This document shows positions 27,096-35,189 of a stretch of 64,000 nucleotides of DNA, in pieces. Positions within the stretch are counted from its first letter, which is position 1; the number at the start of each line of letters is the position of its first letter. The translations under genes and the position numbers were made by a program. Source of the DNA: Deltaproteobacteria bacterium (GTDB lineage: Bacteria; Desulfobacterota; Binatia; UBA1149; JAJCZL01); NCBI GenBank assembly GCA_029262415.1, contig JAJCZL010000022.1, positions 1 through 64,000 of the forward strand, given 5' to 3'. Under the pieces are notes generated by a model, which worked only from the letters and a program-made list of their open reading frames with translations, was not told the origin of the DNA and made no database searches.

Positions 27096-28214
27096 ATGGG
27101 TGCCGCGATCCACGGGCTCCACGGCAACGGGCTGCGCTCGCTGCGGGTACGTATCCGTACCTCGCAGCACGGGCGTACCAAGCCGGATGATATCATCTCA
27201 TTCTTCCAGCAATTCGGCACGCTTCTCGCCGCGGGGACGCCGCTACTTAGGGCGTTACAGATCACGCGCGAGCAGTGCGAAAGCACATCGTTCGCGAACA
27301 TCCTACGGAGACTCACGCAGAGCGTTTCCGCCGGCAACTCGCTCCACGACGCGATGGGCAAGCACCCGAGTGTGTTTGAGACCCAGTGGGTCGAAATGAT
27401 CAAGGCGGGAGAGCGTAGTGGGCAATTGCTTGGAACCGTAGTTGGACTAGCCGACTACATAAAGACGAGGAGATCGGTGCGCACGCGTGTGACCTCGGCG
27501 ATGATCTACCCCTGCGTCTTGATGGTAGTATTGGTCGGTTCATTGGCGATCATGCTGGGTAAGGTGGTGCCGACCTTTGCGGCGTTCTTAACCGATTTTG
27601 GCACCGAGTTGCCGGCCATCACCCAGACTGTGATATGGCTGTCCGACTGCTTCAAACGTTACCTGGGTTTGCTCGTATCCGTGCCGATATTCACCGGACT
27701 TGCCGTGCGCAGCTATCTGCGCACGCCCTCCGGCGCGCGGCGGTGGGATGTGGTGATGATCAGACTCCCGATCTGGGGAACCTTCATGGTCGAGTCGGCG
27801 ATGGAGAGGTTCACACACAACCTCTCGTTGTTGCTGGAGTCGGGAACCCCACTTCTAGAAGCGCTGTCTGTGATCGCAAAAATGTTCACGCGTCACGGCG
27901 TATACGCGAGCGCGGTAGGCACTGCGTGCCATTCGGTCGGGAAGGGTTCACCCCTAGGCACATCGCTGGAGCAAACCGGACTGTTTACACCGCTGGTTGT
28001 CAACATGATTCATGTGGGCGAGCAGGCGGGTAACCTGACCACTGTTCTCGATGAAGTCGCGAGCTACTATCGTGCGCGGGTGGATGTACGGATCGGACGG
28101 CTCATGTCGATGCTGGAGCCCGCGATTGTCATAATCCTCGGTATAACGGTGGGAGTGATTTTGCTCTCGGTCTATTTACCGATGTTTGAGATGGCCTCTG
28201 GACCCGGCGGCTGA
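27096..28214 (+). CDS. Type IV pilus/T2SS inner-membrane platform protein (PilC/GspF family)
   Basis: A 372-residue polytopic platform protein with two GspF domains. The first holds FFQQFGTLLAAGTPLLRALQI and GNSLHDAMGKHPSVF, the second FTHNLSLLLESGTPLLEALSVI and SLEQTGLFTPLVVNMIHVGEQAGNL. Three membrane spans are visible, the last at the C-terminus (AIVIILGITVGVILLSVYLPMF). It starts 5 bp after the ATPase, its direct partner, and closes the assembly operon. Confidence 0.95.
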   Translation: MGAAIHGLHGNGLRSLRVRIRTSQHGRTKPDDIISFFQQFGTLLAAGTPLLRALQITREQCESTSFANILRRLTQSVSAGNSLHDAMGKHPSVFETQWVEMIKAGERSGQLLGTVVGLADYIKTRRSVRTRVTSAMIYPCVLMVVLVGSLAIMLGKVVPTFAAFLTDFGTELPAITQTVIWLSDCFKRYLGLLVSVPIFTGLAVRSYLRTPSGARRWDVVMIRLPIWGTFMVESAMERFTHNLSLLLESGTPLLEALSVIAKMFTRHGVYASAVGTACHSVGKGSPLGTSLEQTGLFTPLVVNMIHVGEQAGNLTTVLDEVASYYRARVDVRIGRLMSMLEPAIVIILGITVGVILLSVYLPMFEMASGPGG

Positions 28215-28228
28215 GCCGATCAGTCGAG

Positions 28229-28819
28229 TTAAACCAGGAACCAGGCTGTCCACCAGCCGGCCAACGCGAGGTGTGCGGCGATAAGTACACCTTGCCCCGT
28301 CCAGACGACGCGTCGAACACGGGGGGTGTGCGCATCAGGCATCCGGCCGTCACGGTACATCCTGAGTGCCCAGACGAGGACGCCGCAGCCGACCAAGGTC
28401 ATCCCTGAGCGGTAAAGTCCCACGCCGAACGCGCCGCCGATCTCGATCATATAGGCCATGACTGGGTTGAGCTCGATGAGCAGTCCCATCTTCAAAGCTG
28501 CGAGTGTGCAGGCAGTGTCGATCGCACCGACGATCAGCATGATCGCCGGGCAGACCCAGATCCAATTACTCGGACGCGGCGCCGGAACGGCTTCGGTTAT
28601 TACCGCCGGTGCCGACGTAAACGTCCAGGTGGGCGCATCCACCATCGTCGCGTCGATTATGGTCCGATGGACTGTGGCCGCGGTGGTGACAGCCGGGCGC
28701 CGACGGCTACGGACGCTGTGACGCAGAGGACGGGTCGGTGTAGGAGCGGCGGTCTCAAACTCGGCGCGAGGATAGAAACACCGGCTTGCAGGGCTGTACG
28801 TGTGAGTGCCGCTTCGCAT
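28229..28819 (-). CDS. Hypothetical multispan membrane protein (DUF5658-like)
   Basis: A protein of up to 196 residues with an N-terminal disordered segment and three or four membrane spans. The segment AIDTACTLAALKMGLLIELNPVMAYMIEIG (in parts) resembles the DUF5658 pattern D-x2-T-x6-G-x3-E-x-NP. The start is uncertain: the first 58 residues are Arg/Thr/Ala-rich and an ATG at 28645 could be the true start, but neither has a good ribosome site. It converges on the pilus operon. Function unknown. Confidence 0.6.
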   Translation of the reverse strand: MRSGTHTYSPASRCFYPRAEFETAAPTPTRPLRHSVRSRRRPAVTTAATVHRTIIDATMVDAPTWTFTSAPAVITEAVPAPRPSNWIWVCPAIMLIVGAIDTACTLAALKMGLLIELNPVMAYMIEIGGAFGVGLYRSGMTLVGCGVLVWALRMYRDGRMPDAHTPRVRRVVWTGQGVLIAAHLALAGWWTAWFLV

Positions 28820-29058
28820 ATGTAGGAAACTACCCGCGGTTCAGACTCAGTAGAAGAGCGATCGTCAAGAAACCGCCGAAGTTCATCGTAAATGCCGCCC
28901 CCACAAGCCGAACCGTGCGCCAGGGTTTATGCGCTTTGTCAGGTTTTTGGCGTACGGCAAGGACGGCCCAATGCGTTGCCGTACGTAGATTCGTACCCCG
29001 TAATGTGAGTCGTTTTCAAGCTCGCGGTGGTAGAAGGGGGGTGGTAGACAAACCAGTC

Positions 29059-29628
29059 ATGTCTCGCGATTACGTGACCGTCGTGTCGGGTCTTCCACGT
29101 TCCGGAACCTCCATGCTTATGCGCATGCTGTCGGCCGGAGGCCTGCCGCTAGTGACCGACGGAGAACGGCCTGCGGACAACGACAATCCGTTGGGTTATT
29201 TCGAATACGAGCCGGTTAAGAAGCTCGGTCAAAGCCGCGAGTGGGTTGCGGAAGCGGCGGGCAAAGCGGTCAAAGTCATCTCGATGCTGCTGCGCGAGCT
29301 ACCCGTGGATTGCCGCTACCGCGTGCTTTTCTCCGAGCGGGATATGGACGAGGTTCTCGCGTCGCAAGCCGAGATGCTTACCCACCGGGGACGCGAACCC
29401 GGCGGCGACGATGCACGCATGGGCGAACTGTTCCGGAAACACCTGCTTCAGGTCCAGGGGTGGTTGGCGCAATCCGAGCACACGGACGTTCTCTATCTTC
29501 CTTACGCTCAGACGGTGTCGGATCCAGGCGCTGCGGCCGAACGGATATCGGACTTCCTGGGCGGCGACCTCGACACAGCAGCGATGGCGGCGGCGGTTGA
29601 CCCCGCACTGTACCGGCGTCGTGCTTAG
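29059..29628 (+). CDS. Sulfotransferase-like P-loop protein
   Basis: A 189-residue protein with a 5' PAPS-binding loop typical of the sulfotransferase family near its start, VVSGLPRSGTSMLMRML, followed by DNDNPLGYFEYEPVKKL and later FSERDMDEVLASQ, which corresponds to the family's RDxRDVxxS region. The ATG at 29059 is used; the frame stays open to 28786 but upstream residues look random. The protein is short for the family (usually 250-350 residues), so it is a minimal form. Its acceptor is unknown. cysC, elsewhere in the window, makes PAPS, the sulfate donor. Confidence 0.72.
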   Translation: MSRDYVTVVSGLPRSGTSMLMRMLSAGGLPLVTDGERPADNDNPLGYFEYEPVKKLGQSREWVAEAAGKAVKVISMLLRELPVDCRYRVLFSERDMDEVLASQAEMLTHRGREPGGDDARMGELFRKHLLQVQGWLAQSEHTDVLYLPYAQTVSDPGAAAERISDFLGGDLDTAAMAAAVDPALYRRRA

Positions 29629-30317
29629 GATTTGGTTCCAGGCGAGAGCAGACGTCGCGTATCGCGGACGAGATCGGTGAGAGCCTCGGGGTCGTTGGTG
29701 TCGTAGTAACCGCGGATTCGTCCCTTGCCATCAATGAGAACGACGCGCAGGCTGTGGACGATCGGTCCGTGCATCGGTTCTAAGTACTTTTCTGCGTCGT
29801 CAATCCCAAGCTTTGCGGCAAGCTCGCTCGCACGCGACGCATCGAGGTAGAACCCTTTGCGAATGGTAGCGATCATGTCTGCGTACTCACCCGTCAAGAA
29901 ACTCCAGGTACGTGGGTCGGCACCGTGCCGCTCGGCGTATTCTTTCAACACCCGAGAAGTATCGCGTTCGGGGTCGACGGAGAACGAGACCAAGCGAAAA
30001 CGCGGATCGCTGCCGAACTCGTCTTGCAGTCTTTTGACCTTGCGGGCGAGGATTGGACACGGACCCGGACAGGTCGTGTACAGGAAGCTCGCTATCCAGA
30101 CCTTGTCGGCGAGCATCGCTGTGCTGAAGGACCGTCCGTCCTGATCGAGGTGTGAGAATTGTGGTGTTTGACCGAGTACCGGCAAAGCACGAACCGGTTC
30201 GACGAGCGGTCCGATGGTTTTTACGGCAACTGCTGCGGCTAACGCTGCCCCGAGCACGAGAACTAGGGCACGTAGAAATGCCCGTCCACGGGCGGGAACC
30301 CCGTCGGTAAGACGCAT
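29625..30317 (-). CDS. SCO1/SenC copper chaperone
   Basis: A 230-residue membrane-anchored thioredoxin-fold protein that delivers copper to the CuA site of cytochrome c oxidase. It has an N-terminal anchor (LRALVLVLGAALAAAVAV), the copper-binding CPGPC motif in YTTCPGPCPILARK about residue 83, and the distal His in GPIVHSLRVVLID. The ATG at 30317 overlaps the permease stop (TGATG), so translation is coupled; an ATG at 30362 is also in frame. It ends a block with ctaA and ctaB. It overlaps the convergent sulfotransferase by 4 bp. Confidence 0.92.
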   Translation of the reverse strand: MRLTDGVPARGRAFLRALVLVLGAALAAAVAVKTIGPLVEPVRALPVLGQTPQFSHLDQDGRSFSTAMLADKVWIASFLYTTCPGPCPILARKVKRLQDEFGSDPRFRLVSFSVDPERDTSRVLKEYAERHGADPRTWSFLTGEYADMIATIRKGFYLDASRASELAAKLGIDDAEKYLEPMHGPIVHSLRVVLIDGKGRIRGYYDTNDPEALTDLVRDTRRLLSPGTKS

Positions 30318-31168
30318 CACGACACGTAGCGGCTGCGGGCCGTAACGGCCGTAGCGAGCCATGTCATCGACGCGGCGAATAGCAGGGTAACGACCAACGA
30401 CAGCCCAAGCCCAGGGATGTCGCCGAGAACTTCGGGGCGGTCGAGATACAGCAACTGACGGAGAGCCGCTAAAGCGTAAGTAAGCGGGTTTATCTGCATC
30501 AGTATTCGCATCGGCGTAGGCATGCCGTCAGGAGGAAAGAACGCTCCCGAGAGAAACCACATCGGCATGAGGAACGCCATCATGATCGCATGGAAGCCTT
30601 GCGTGGAATCCATGCGCCAAGCAATTGCGAAGCCCAAACCCGAGAGCGCGAAGGCGATGACGATCAGCAAGAAGAACGCCGCGAACGTTCCGATCAGTGA
30701 CAACTCGAACCCCGCTAAGGGTGCCAGCACGAAGATCAGCGCGCCTTGGCCGACCGCGAGCACCGTGGTGCCCAAGAGTTTCCCGTAAACGATCGACGAG
30801 GCCGGGATTGGCGCGACCAACACGCTTTGCAGTAAACCTTCGTTGCGGTCTTCGATGATCGAGATCGTTGCAAAGATCGCAGTGAACAGTACGATCAACA
30901 CCACGGTGCCGGGGAAAAAGTACTCGACGTAAGCGAGCGGGCTATCTGCCCCGAGCGGCTGGAACGAAGCGCTCAGTCCGACCCCGAATAATCCCCAAAA
31001 AATCAACGGCTGCACGAGTGCACCGAATACACGGTTACGCTGGCGTACGAAGCGAACCAGCTCGCGCTTGGCGAGCGCGAACACCGCCGACCAGCGTGCG
31101 GTCGCGGTCGTGGTGTCCCGGTCTACCGTGACTTCAACCGCTTGTGTAGTCGTCTGTTCAGCTTGCAT
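30317..31168 (-). CDS. ABC-2 type transporter permease
   Basis: A 283-residue permease of the ABC-2 family with six predicted spans (for example VVLIVLFTAIFATISI and LSLIGTFAAFFLLIVIAFALSGLGFA) and the EDRNEGLLQSVLVAPIPASSIVYGKLLG block typical of the family. It overlaps the ATPase gene by 11 bp. The complex exports an unidentified substrate; the placement between ctaB and sco1 suggests copper, haem or oxidase maturation, comparable to NosFY-like exporters. Confidence 0.9.
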   Translation of the reverse strand: MQAEQTTTQAVEVTVDRDTTTATARWSAVFALAKRELVRFVRQRNRVFGALVQPLIFWGLFGVGLSASFQPLGADSPLAYVEYFFPGTVVLIVLFTAIFATISIIEDRNEGLLQSVLVAPIPASSIVYGKLLGTTVLAVGQGALIFVLAPLAGFELSLIGTFAAFFLLIVIAFALSGLGFAIAWRMDSTQGFHAIMMAFLMPMWFLSGAFFPPDGMPTPMRILMQINPLTYALAALRQLLYLDRPEVLGDIPGLGLSLVVTLLFAASMTWLATAVTARSRYVS

Positions 31169-32090
31169 TCCAAAACCTGTGGCCGGTCTCGCGGATGAAT
31201 ACGTCTTCGAGGGTGGGCTTGGCCAGGCTGATCCCGTCGATTTTATCCTGGAACGTCTCCATCAAGCGTTTTACCAGTACGTGACCGTTGGGTTGTTCAA
31301 TACGCAGACTGCCATCGACAAGGACGGGCGACTCGCCGAGTTCGTCGGTGATCCGGGTTGCGAGTGTTTCGGGTTCGGGGCTACGAATCGTCACGACATC
31401 GCCACCGATAGCGCTGCGCAACGTGACCGGCGATCCCGCTGCGACAACGCGACCTTCGTCGAGGATGATCAAATCGTCGCAGCGCTCGGCTTCCTCCATC
31501 AGGTGGGTGGTGACGAGAACGGTGACGCCCTCCTCGGCTCGGAGAGAATCCAGGTGCTCCCAGAGGTCGCGGCGGCCGCCAGGGTCGAGGCCTGTCGACG
31601 GCTCGTCGAGGATGAGGACACGGGGTTGTGACAGTAGGCATTTGGCCAACTCGACTCTGCGCTTGAGCCCCCCCGAGAGCTTCTCGACAAGTTGACCGGC
31701 GCGGTCGGCGATACCCAGCCTCTCGAGCGCGCGCGTGGAGGCGTCGCGGAGATCGTTTCCCGTTCTACCGTAAAGGTGGCCGTGTAGATGGAGGTTCTCC
31801 AGCACCGTGAGCTTTGGGTCGACGCTTGGAGCCTGAAAGACAACGCCAAGATTCTCGCGGATCGCGTGCCGTTCCGACGCCAGGTCGTGACCGAGGATCT
31901 GTGCGCGACCTTCAAAGCCGGAAACCAGCGTTGCCAGGATTCGAAACAGCGTGGTTTTGCCGCCGCCGTTGGGGCCGAGGACCCCGAAGAAGCTGCCTGG
32001 ACTCACGCTGAACGAAACACCGTCGAGCGCGCGGCGTTCTTGGTAGGAGAAAGCGAGGTTCTCGGAGGTTACGGCGGCGTTTGGGTTCAT
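31158..32090 (-). CDS. ABC transporter ATP-binding protein
   Basis: A 310-residue ATPase with Walker A GPNGGGKTT (about residue 39), Q-loop region FQAPSVDPKLT, signature LSGGLKRRVELAK (about 138), Walker B VLILDEPSTGLD and switch His in TTHLMEEAE. Residues beyond 220 form the C-terminal extension of ABC-2 partners (CcmA/NodI/DrrA type). It pairs with the overlapping permease gene and starts 15 bp after ctaB ends. Confidence 0.94.
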   Translation of the reverse strand: MNPNAAVTSENLAFSYQERRALDGVSFSVSPGSFFGVLGPNGGGKTTLFRILATLVSGFEGRAQILGHDLASERHAIRENLGVVFQAPSVDPKLTVLENLHLHGHLYGRTGNDLRDASTRALERLGIADRAGQLVEKLSGGLKRRVELAKCLLSQPRVLILDEPSTGLDPGGRRDLWEHLDSLRAEEGVTVLVTTHLMEEAERCDDLIILDEGRVVAAGSPVTLRSAIGGDVVTIRSPEPETLATRITDELGESPVLVDGSLRIEQPNGHVLVKRLMETFQDKIDGISLAKPTLEDVFIRETGHRFWNAS

Positions 32091-32104
32091 GATCGTAGGA
32101 GCGC

Positions 32105-33010
32105 TTAGCTGCCCAGCCTATCGACGACCATGGCGGCGAGTAGCAGCGGCAAGTATAACACCGAACAAAGCATAAGTTGTCTGGCGGAGGTTTTACTCAT
32201 ACTACGCGCCGCCGCGATTGAAAATCCGATGTAAGTGAGGCCAAGGACGAAGGCCGACCAGAAGTAAAGCGTGCCTGCCATGCCGGCCGCTGAGACTGTT
32301 AACGACACCGGGAGGATCGCAGTTGCGTAGAGCACCATCTGCCGTCCGGTAAGTCCGCCGTCTGGGTCTATGACGACGAGCATCGGGAACCCTCCTCGCG
32401 TGTAGTCGTCCTTGTATATTACCCCGATCGCGAGAAAGTGGGGGATCTGCCAAAGGAACAAGATCGCGAACAGGATCCAGGCGCGTAGTTCGACGTTGCC
32501 GGTTGCAGCGGCCCAACCAATCATCGGCGGTAATGCACCAGGGATCGCACCCGCAAGGGTCGAGTAGGCTGACAGACGCTTCATCGGAGTATACAAAAAC
32601 AGGTAGGTCACCAGTGTTGCGGCATCCAAAGACGCAGCAACCCAACCGACCAGCGCCGCAAGATAAAGTACGCCACCGGCGGCAATCAGCGCTCCGAGTG
32701 AGAAAACGTAGGCCGGCGAGATCCGTCTCGTCGGCAGCGGCCGGAAACGCGTCCTGTCCATGGAGCGGTCGCTCTCTCGTTCCATGTACTGGTTGAGCGC
32801 GCCCGCCCCGGCACAAGAGAGCCCGGATCCGATCAATACGTGGAGGAGGACCAGCGGAGTGGTGGATGCGAACGTCGAGCCGAGCAGCCACCCGACTCCG
32901 ACGGTCAACAGCACCATTGCCGTGATACGCGGCTTGAACAGCTCGACGTAAACCTGTGAACGCGCGTGGTCGAATACGTCGGCGGTGGCTTCTGAGTGTG
33001 CGGTTTTCAT
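32105..33010 (-). CDS. ctaB: Protoheme IX farnesyltransferase (haem O synthase)
   Basis: A 301-residue UbiA-type membrane prenyltransferase that converts haem B to haem O for haem-copper oxidases. The first Asp-rich motif lies in NQYMERESDRSMDRTRFRPLP (about residues 72-92, shown as the usual NxxxDxxxDxxMxRTxxRPL), and LFLYTPMKRLSAYSTLAGAIPGALPPMIGW (in parts) matches the family core. Nine hydrophobic segments are visible. It overlaps ctaA by 4 bp, the next step being haem O to haem A. Confidence 0.96.
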   Translation of the reverse strand: MKTAHSEATADVFDHARSQVYVELFKPRITAMVLLTVGVGWLLGSTFASTTPLVLLHVLIGSGLSCAGAGALNQYMERESDRSMDRTRFRPLPTRRISPAYVFSLGALIAAGGVLYLAALVGWVAASLDAATLVTYLFLYTPMKRLSAYSTLAGAIPGALPPMIGWAAATGNVELRAWILFAILFLWQIPHFLAIGVIYKDDYTRGGFPMLVVIDPDGGLTGRQMVLYATAILPVSLTVSAAGMAGTLYFWSAFVLGLTYIGFSIAAARSMSKTSARQLMLCSVLYLPLLLAAMVVDRLGS

Positions 33011-33954
33011 CGCGCCGTGACCACCGGGTTTGCGAGAGCCGCGGGCTCGGCCAACCCGCCGACGAAGCAGCGAACCGAGAGCAAGACGCTGGTGGCAAGA
33101 ATGGCCGCGCCGACAGCTACGTGCAGTGTTGGAAGCCAGCCTTCGAGCATTGTTGCCTGTCGGTCCGGAGTCATCGCGTCGGTGATGATGAAGGTCGCAA
33201 ACCCCAGACCGATCTGTACTACTACGAGGCCGGTGACGGCGGAAGCGGGCCTCCGCAGTAACCTAGCGGCTGCTCCGCTTGTGCCCTCTGCGTTGGCGGC
33301 AAGCAGCGTCAACACTGCCAGTAGCGCCACTGCCAGGCCCAACCCTATGTGTGTGTAGAAGATCGGAGCGGCAAGCAGACTTTGCTGGCCGGCGGAGACG
33401 ATGTGGCGGATCGACAGGCCGACCAGCAACTGACCAAAAACCGCGACGGCCAAAAGCGTTGCCCATCGACGCAGATGCGGACGTCGGCCGTTGTCTTGTT
33501 GCAGATCAGCCCACACGGGCGAAGTCGCAGCGGCGAGCAGCACGGTTAGGCAGAAGAATGCCTGGCCGACTGCGCCGTGGACGATGGCGAAATCAATGTC
33601 GAGCGACAGAACGCGGATTCCGCCGAGTAGAGCCTGCAGCAGGACAGCTCCTGCTGCCGCGGCAGCAAGGCGTCGGGCCCATCTTCGCGGATCGCGTCGC
33701 TTCGCGATAATCGCCGTGGTCAGTGTAGCGAGAGTGACGATACCCGCGATCAGACGGTGGCCGTGTTCGGTGCGAACGTTCTCGATCGCGTACCAATGCG
33801 GCGGGTTGATGCTGCCGAACGAAAGCGGCCAATCGGGAACCGCCAAGCCGGCATCGCGACTGGTCACCAGACCCCCGGCGATGATCAAGAGGAAGGTGAG
33901 GCCTGCCGTCAGCACCGCGGCGCGGTGCAAGAGACGGTCGTAATAGTCAGGCAC
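33007..33954 (-). CDS. ctaA: Haem A synthase (CtaA/Cox15)
   Basis: A 315-residue eight-span protein that oxidises the C8 methyl of haem O to give haem A. The four haem-ligand His are visible: two near RTEHGHRLIAG and VHGAVGQAFF in the first half, and two in FYTHIGLGLAVAL and LHVAVGAAIL in the second. The AGLAVPDWPLSFGSINPP block matches the family's first periplasmic loop; the Cys pair of some family members is not seen there. Its position next to ctaB is canonical. Confidence 0.93.
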   Translation of the reverse strand: MPDYYDRLLHRAAVLTAGLTFLLIIAGGLVTSRDAGLAVPDWPLSFGSINPPHWYAIENVRTEHGHRLIAGIVTLATLTTAIIAKRRDPRRWARRLAAAAAGAVLLQALLGGIRVLSLDIDFAIVHGAVGQAFFCLTVLLAAATSPVWADLQQDNGRRPHLRRWATLLAVAVFGQLLVGLSIRHIVSAGQQSLLAAPIFYTHIGLGLAVALLAVLTLLAANAEGTSGAAARLLRRPASAVTGLVVVQIGLGFATFIITDAMTPDRQATMLEGWLPTLHVAVGAAILATSVLLSVRCFVGGLAEPAALANPVVTAR

Positions 33955-34186
33955 CCGCGCTTGCTCCTGCTACGGCAGCGGCCAGCGTGGCGAGCATCGC
34001 CAACGCGACGGCGGTCCACCCGGCCTCGATCAGACGACGCTGTCTCGCGGTAGCTCCGGCTGCGAAAGGTATAGAAAGAATGCTCACCAGCAGAACGGCC
34101 GAGAGTAGCGAGACGCTCGCAATGGTCACGAGTTCGAAAGTGCTGCGGGCGATGCCCGTCAGTTCCACAAGGGGAGGGGTGAACAC
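33947..34186 (-). CDS. Small two-span membrane protein upstream of ctaA
   Basis: A 79-residue protein with two hydrophobic segments (LVTIASVSLLSAVLLVSILSI and AVALAMLATLAAAVAG) joined by ARQRRLIEAGWT. It starts at GTG 34186 and overlaps ctaA by 8 bp. The hairpin layout, with an IEAGWT block before the second span, recalls the membrane hairpin of cytochrome oxidase subunit II (IExxWT), but the CuA domain is missing. It may be a small oxidase-assembly protein. No family is firmly recognised. Confidence 0.6.
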   Translation of the reverse strand: MFTPPLVELTGIARSTFELVTIASVSLLSAVLLVSILSIPFAAGATARQRRLIEAGWTAVALAMLATLAAAVAGASAGA

Positions 34187-34216
34187 CGGGGCGCCGCCGA
34201 ATTACGGTGCCCCGGT
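34185..34216 (-). other. Hairpin between cupredoxin-like gene and next gene
   Basis: ACCGGGGC and GCCCCGGT form an 8-bp perfect stem that ends at the GTG of the small membrane protein. There is no T-run, so it may attenuate or protect RNA rather than terminate. Confidence 0.4.
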
Positions 34217-34226
34217 GAAACAGGCT

Positions 34227-34952
34227 TCAGGGCGCCGCGGGCGCGAACGAAAAGTTGACGCTGGCGGTACCGTCGGCGGCAACGGTGGCTGTCCCGGTCT
34301 TGGTGCCGAGGTGTTCGTGCCACGCTTCGACGGTGTACTTTCCCGCCGGAACGTCGGTGATACTGAAGCTTCCGTCCTCACCAGTGACACCGAAGTAAGG
34401 GTGGTCGAGAACGCCGATGTAGGCTCCCATCCACGGGTGCACGTCGCATTTCATCTTCACCATGATCTCAGGAGCGGTGAACTTCTTCTTAATCTTCATC
34501 CCCTTGATGGGCATGGCGCTGTTGAACTGCCTACTTTCCTTCGCCAGCGAGTGGACGTTGTGCAGCGTCGGGTCGCTGTTCATGATCTGAACGACCTGGC
34601 CGACGCGGGCGCCGACTACGTGGGGGGTGTACATGCACCCGCTCTGGTCGATAACCACGGGATCGGTCGGGACCGCAGGCTTGACATCGCCGAGACCGTC
34701 TTTGATGTAGACGAACACGTTGGCGATCTTGCCGTTGTTGATCACCATGACCTCGCCGAGGCGGCCGTCGGGATTGGCCTTTTCACAGACCGGATCGGCC
34801 GCCATCTGCATCGGCCGTCGGGTTGGGCTGTCACCTTCGAAGCTCACTGTTCCCGCGATTGCCCCGTTGGCAATAGCGGACTGGGGGAACATGGCGCCGA
34901 CTGCTGTGGCAGCCAGAGTCGTACAAAAAGCGGTCGTGAGAAACTTCCTCAT
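34227..34952 (-). CDS. Exported cupredoxin-like protein with carboxypeptidase-regulatory domain
   Basis: A 241-residue exported protein. The ATG at 34952 (GGAGG about 11 bp upstream) begins a signal peptide ending SAIA. Residues about 25-165 form a cupredoxin-like domain with type 1 copper candidates: His in LHNVHSLAK and the Cys, His and Met of KMKCDVHPWMGAY. Residues about 170-240 are a beta-sandwich of the carboxypeptidase-regulatory type (GSFSITDVPAGKYTVEAWHEHLG). Such proteins occur with cytochrome oxidase and methylamine genes as periplasmic electron carriers or copper proteins. It heads the block running to sco1 and is divergent from the DUF1329 gene. Confidence 0.82.
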   Translation of the reverse strand: MRKFLTTAFCTTLAATAVGAMFPQSAIANGAIAGTVSFEGDSPTRRPMQMAADPVCEKANPDGRLGEVMVINNGKIANVFVYIKDGLGDVKPAVPTDPVVIDQSGCMYTPHVVGARVGQVVQIMNSDPTLHNVHSLAKESRQFNSAMPIKGMKIKKKFTAPEIMVKMKCDVHPWMGAYIGVLDHPYFGVTGEDGSFSITDVPAGKYTVEAWHEHLGTKTGTATVAADGTASVNFSFAPAAP

Positions 34953-35013
34953 TTTTACATTTGCCTCCAGGGCGAAAAGCACCCGCGTGTATAGACGCAC
35001 CCGCTTTCGTCGA

Positions 35014-35033
35014 TATTCGAGCAAACTCGAATA
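35014..35033. promoter_or_regulatory. Candidate operator (8-4-8 palindrome)
   Basis: TATTCGAG-CAAA-CTCGAATA is a perfect 8-bp inverted repeat with a 4-bp spacer in the 237-bp region between the divergent cupredoxin-like gene (start 34952) and the DUF1329 gene (start 35190). It could bind a dimeric regulator controlling either side; no candidate regulator is adjacent. Confidence 0.5.
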
Positions 35034-35189
35034 CCAAGAAACAGAGTATAAGCAAACCCCGGTATCTCGGGTATCCGAAGATGCGGGGAGGTGTCGCGAG
35101 GGGTTGTTTCAGTAGCCAAAACTGGTGTAGGTATGGCGGGTATAAGATCACCCTGGGTTCTGACTGGGGGAGTGGAGGATTCGAGAAAC

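Noticed and set aside
28645-28819. Full 196-residue start for the DUF5658-like protein
   Set aside because: Not rejected outright, but the first 58 residues look untranslated; kept only because no better ribosome site decides it.
32202-33098. 298-codon minus-strand frame overlapping ctaB
   Set aside because: Shadow frame; ctaB has all family motifs in the other frame.
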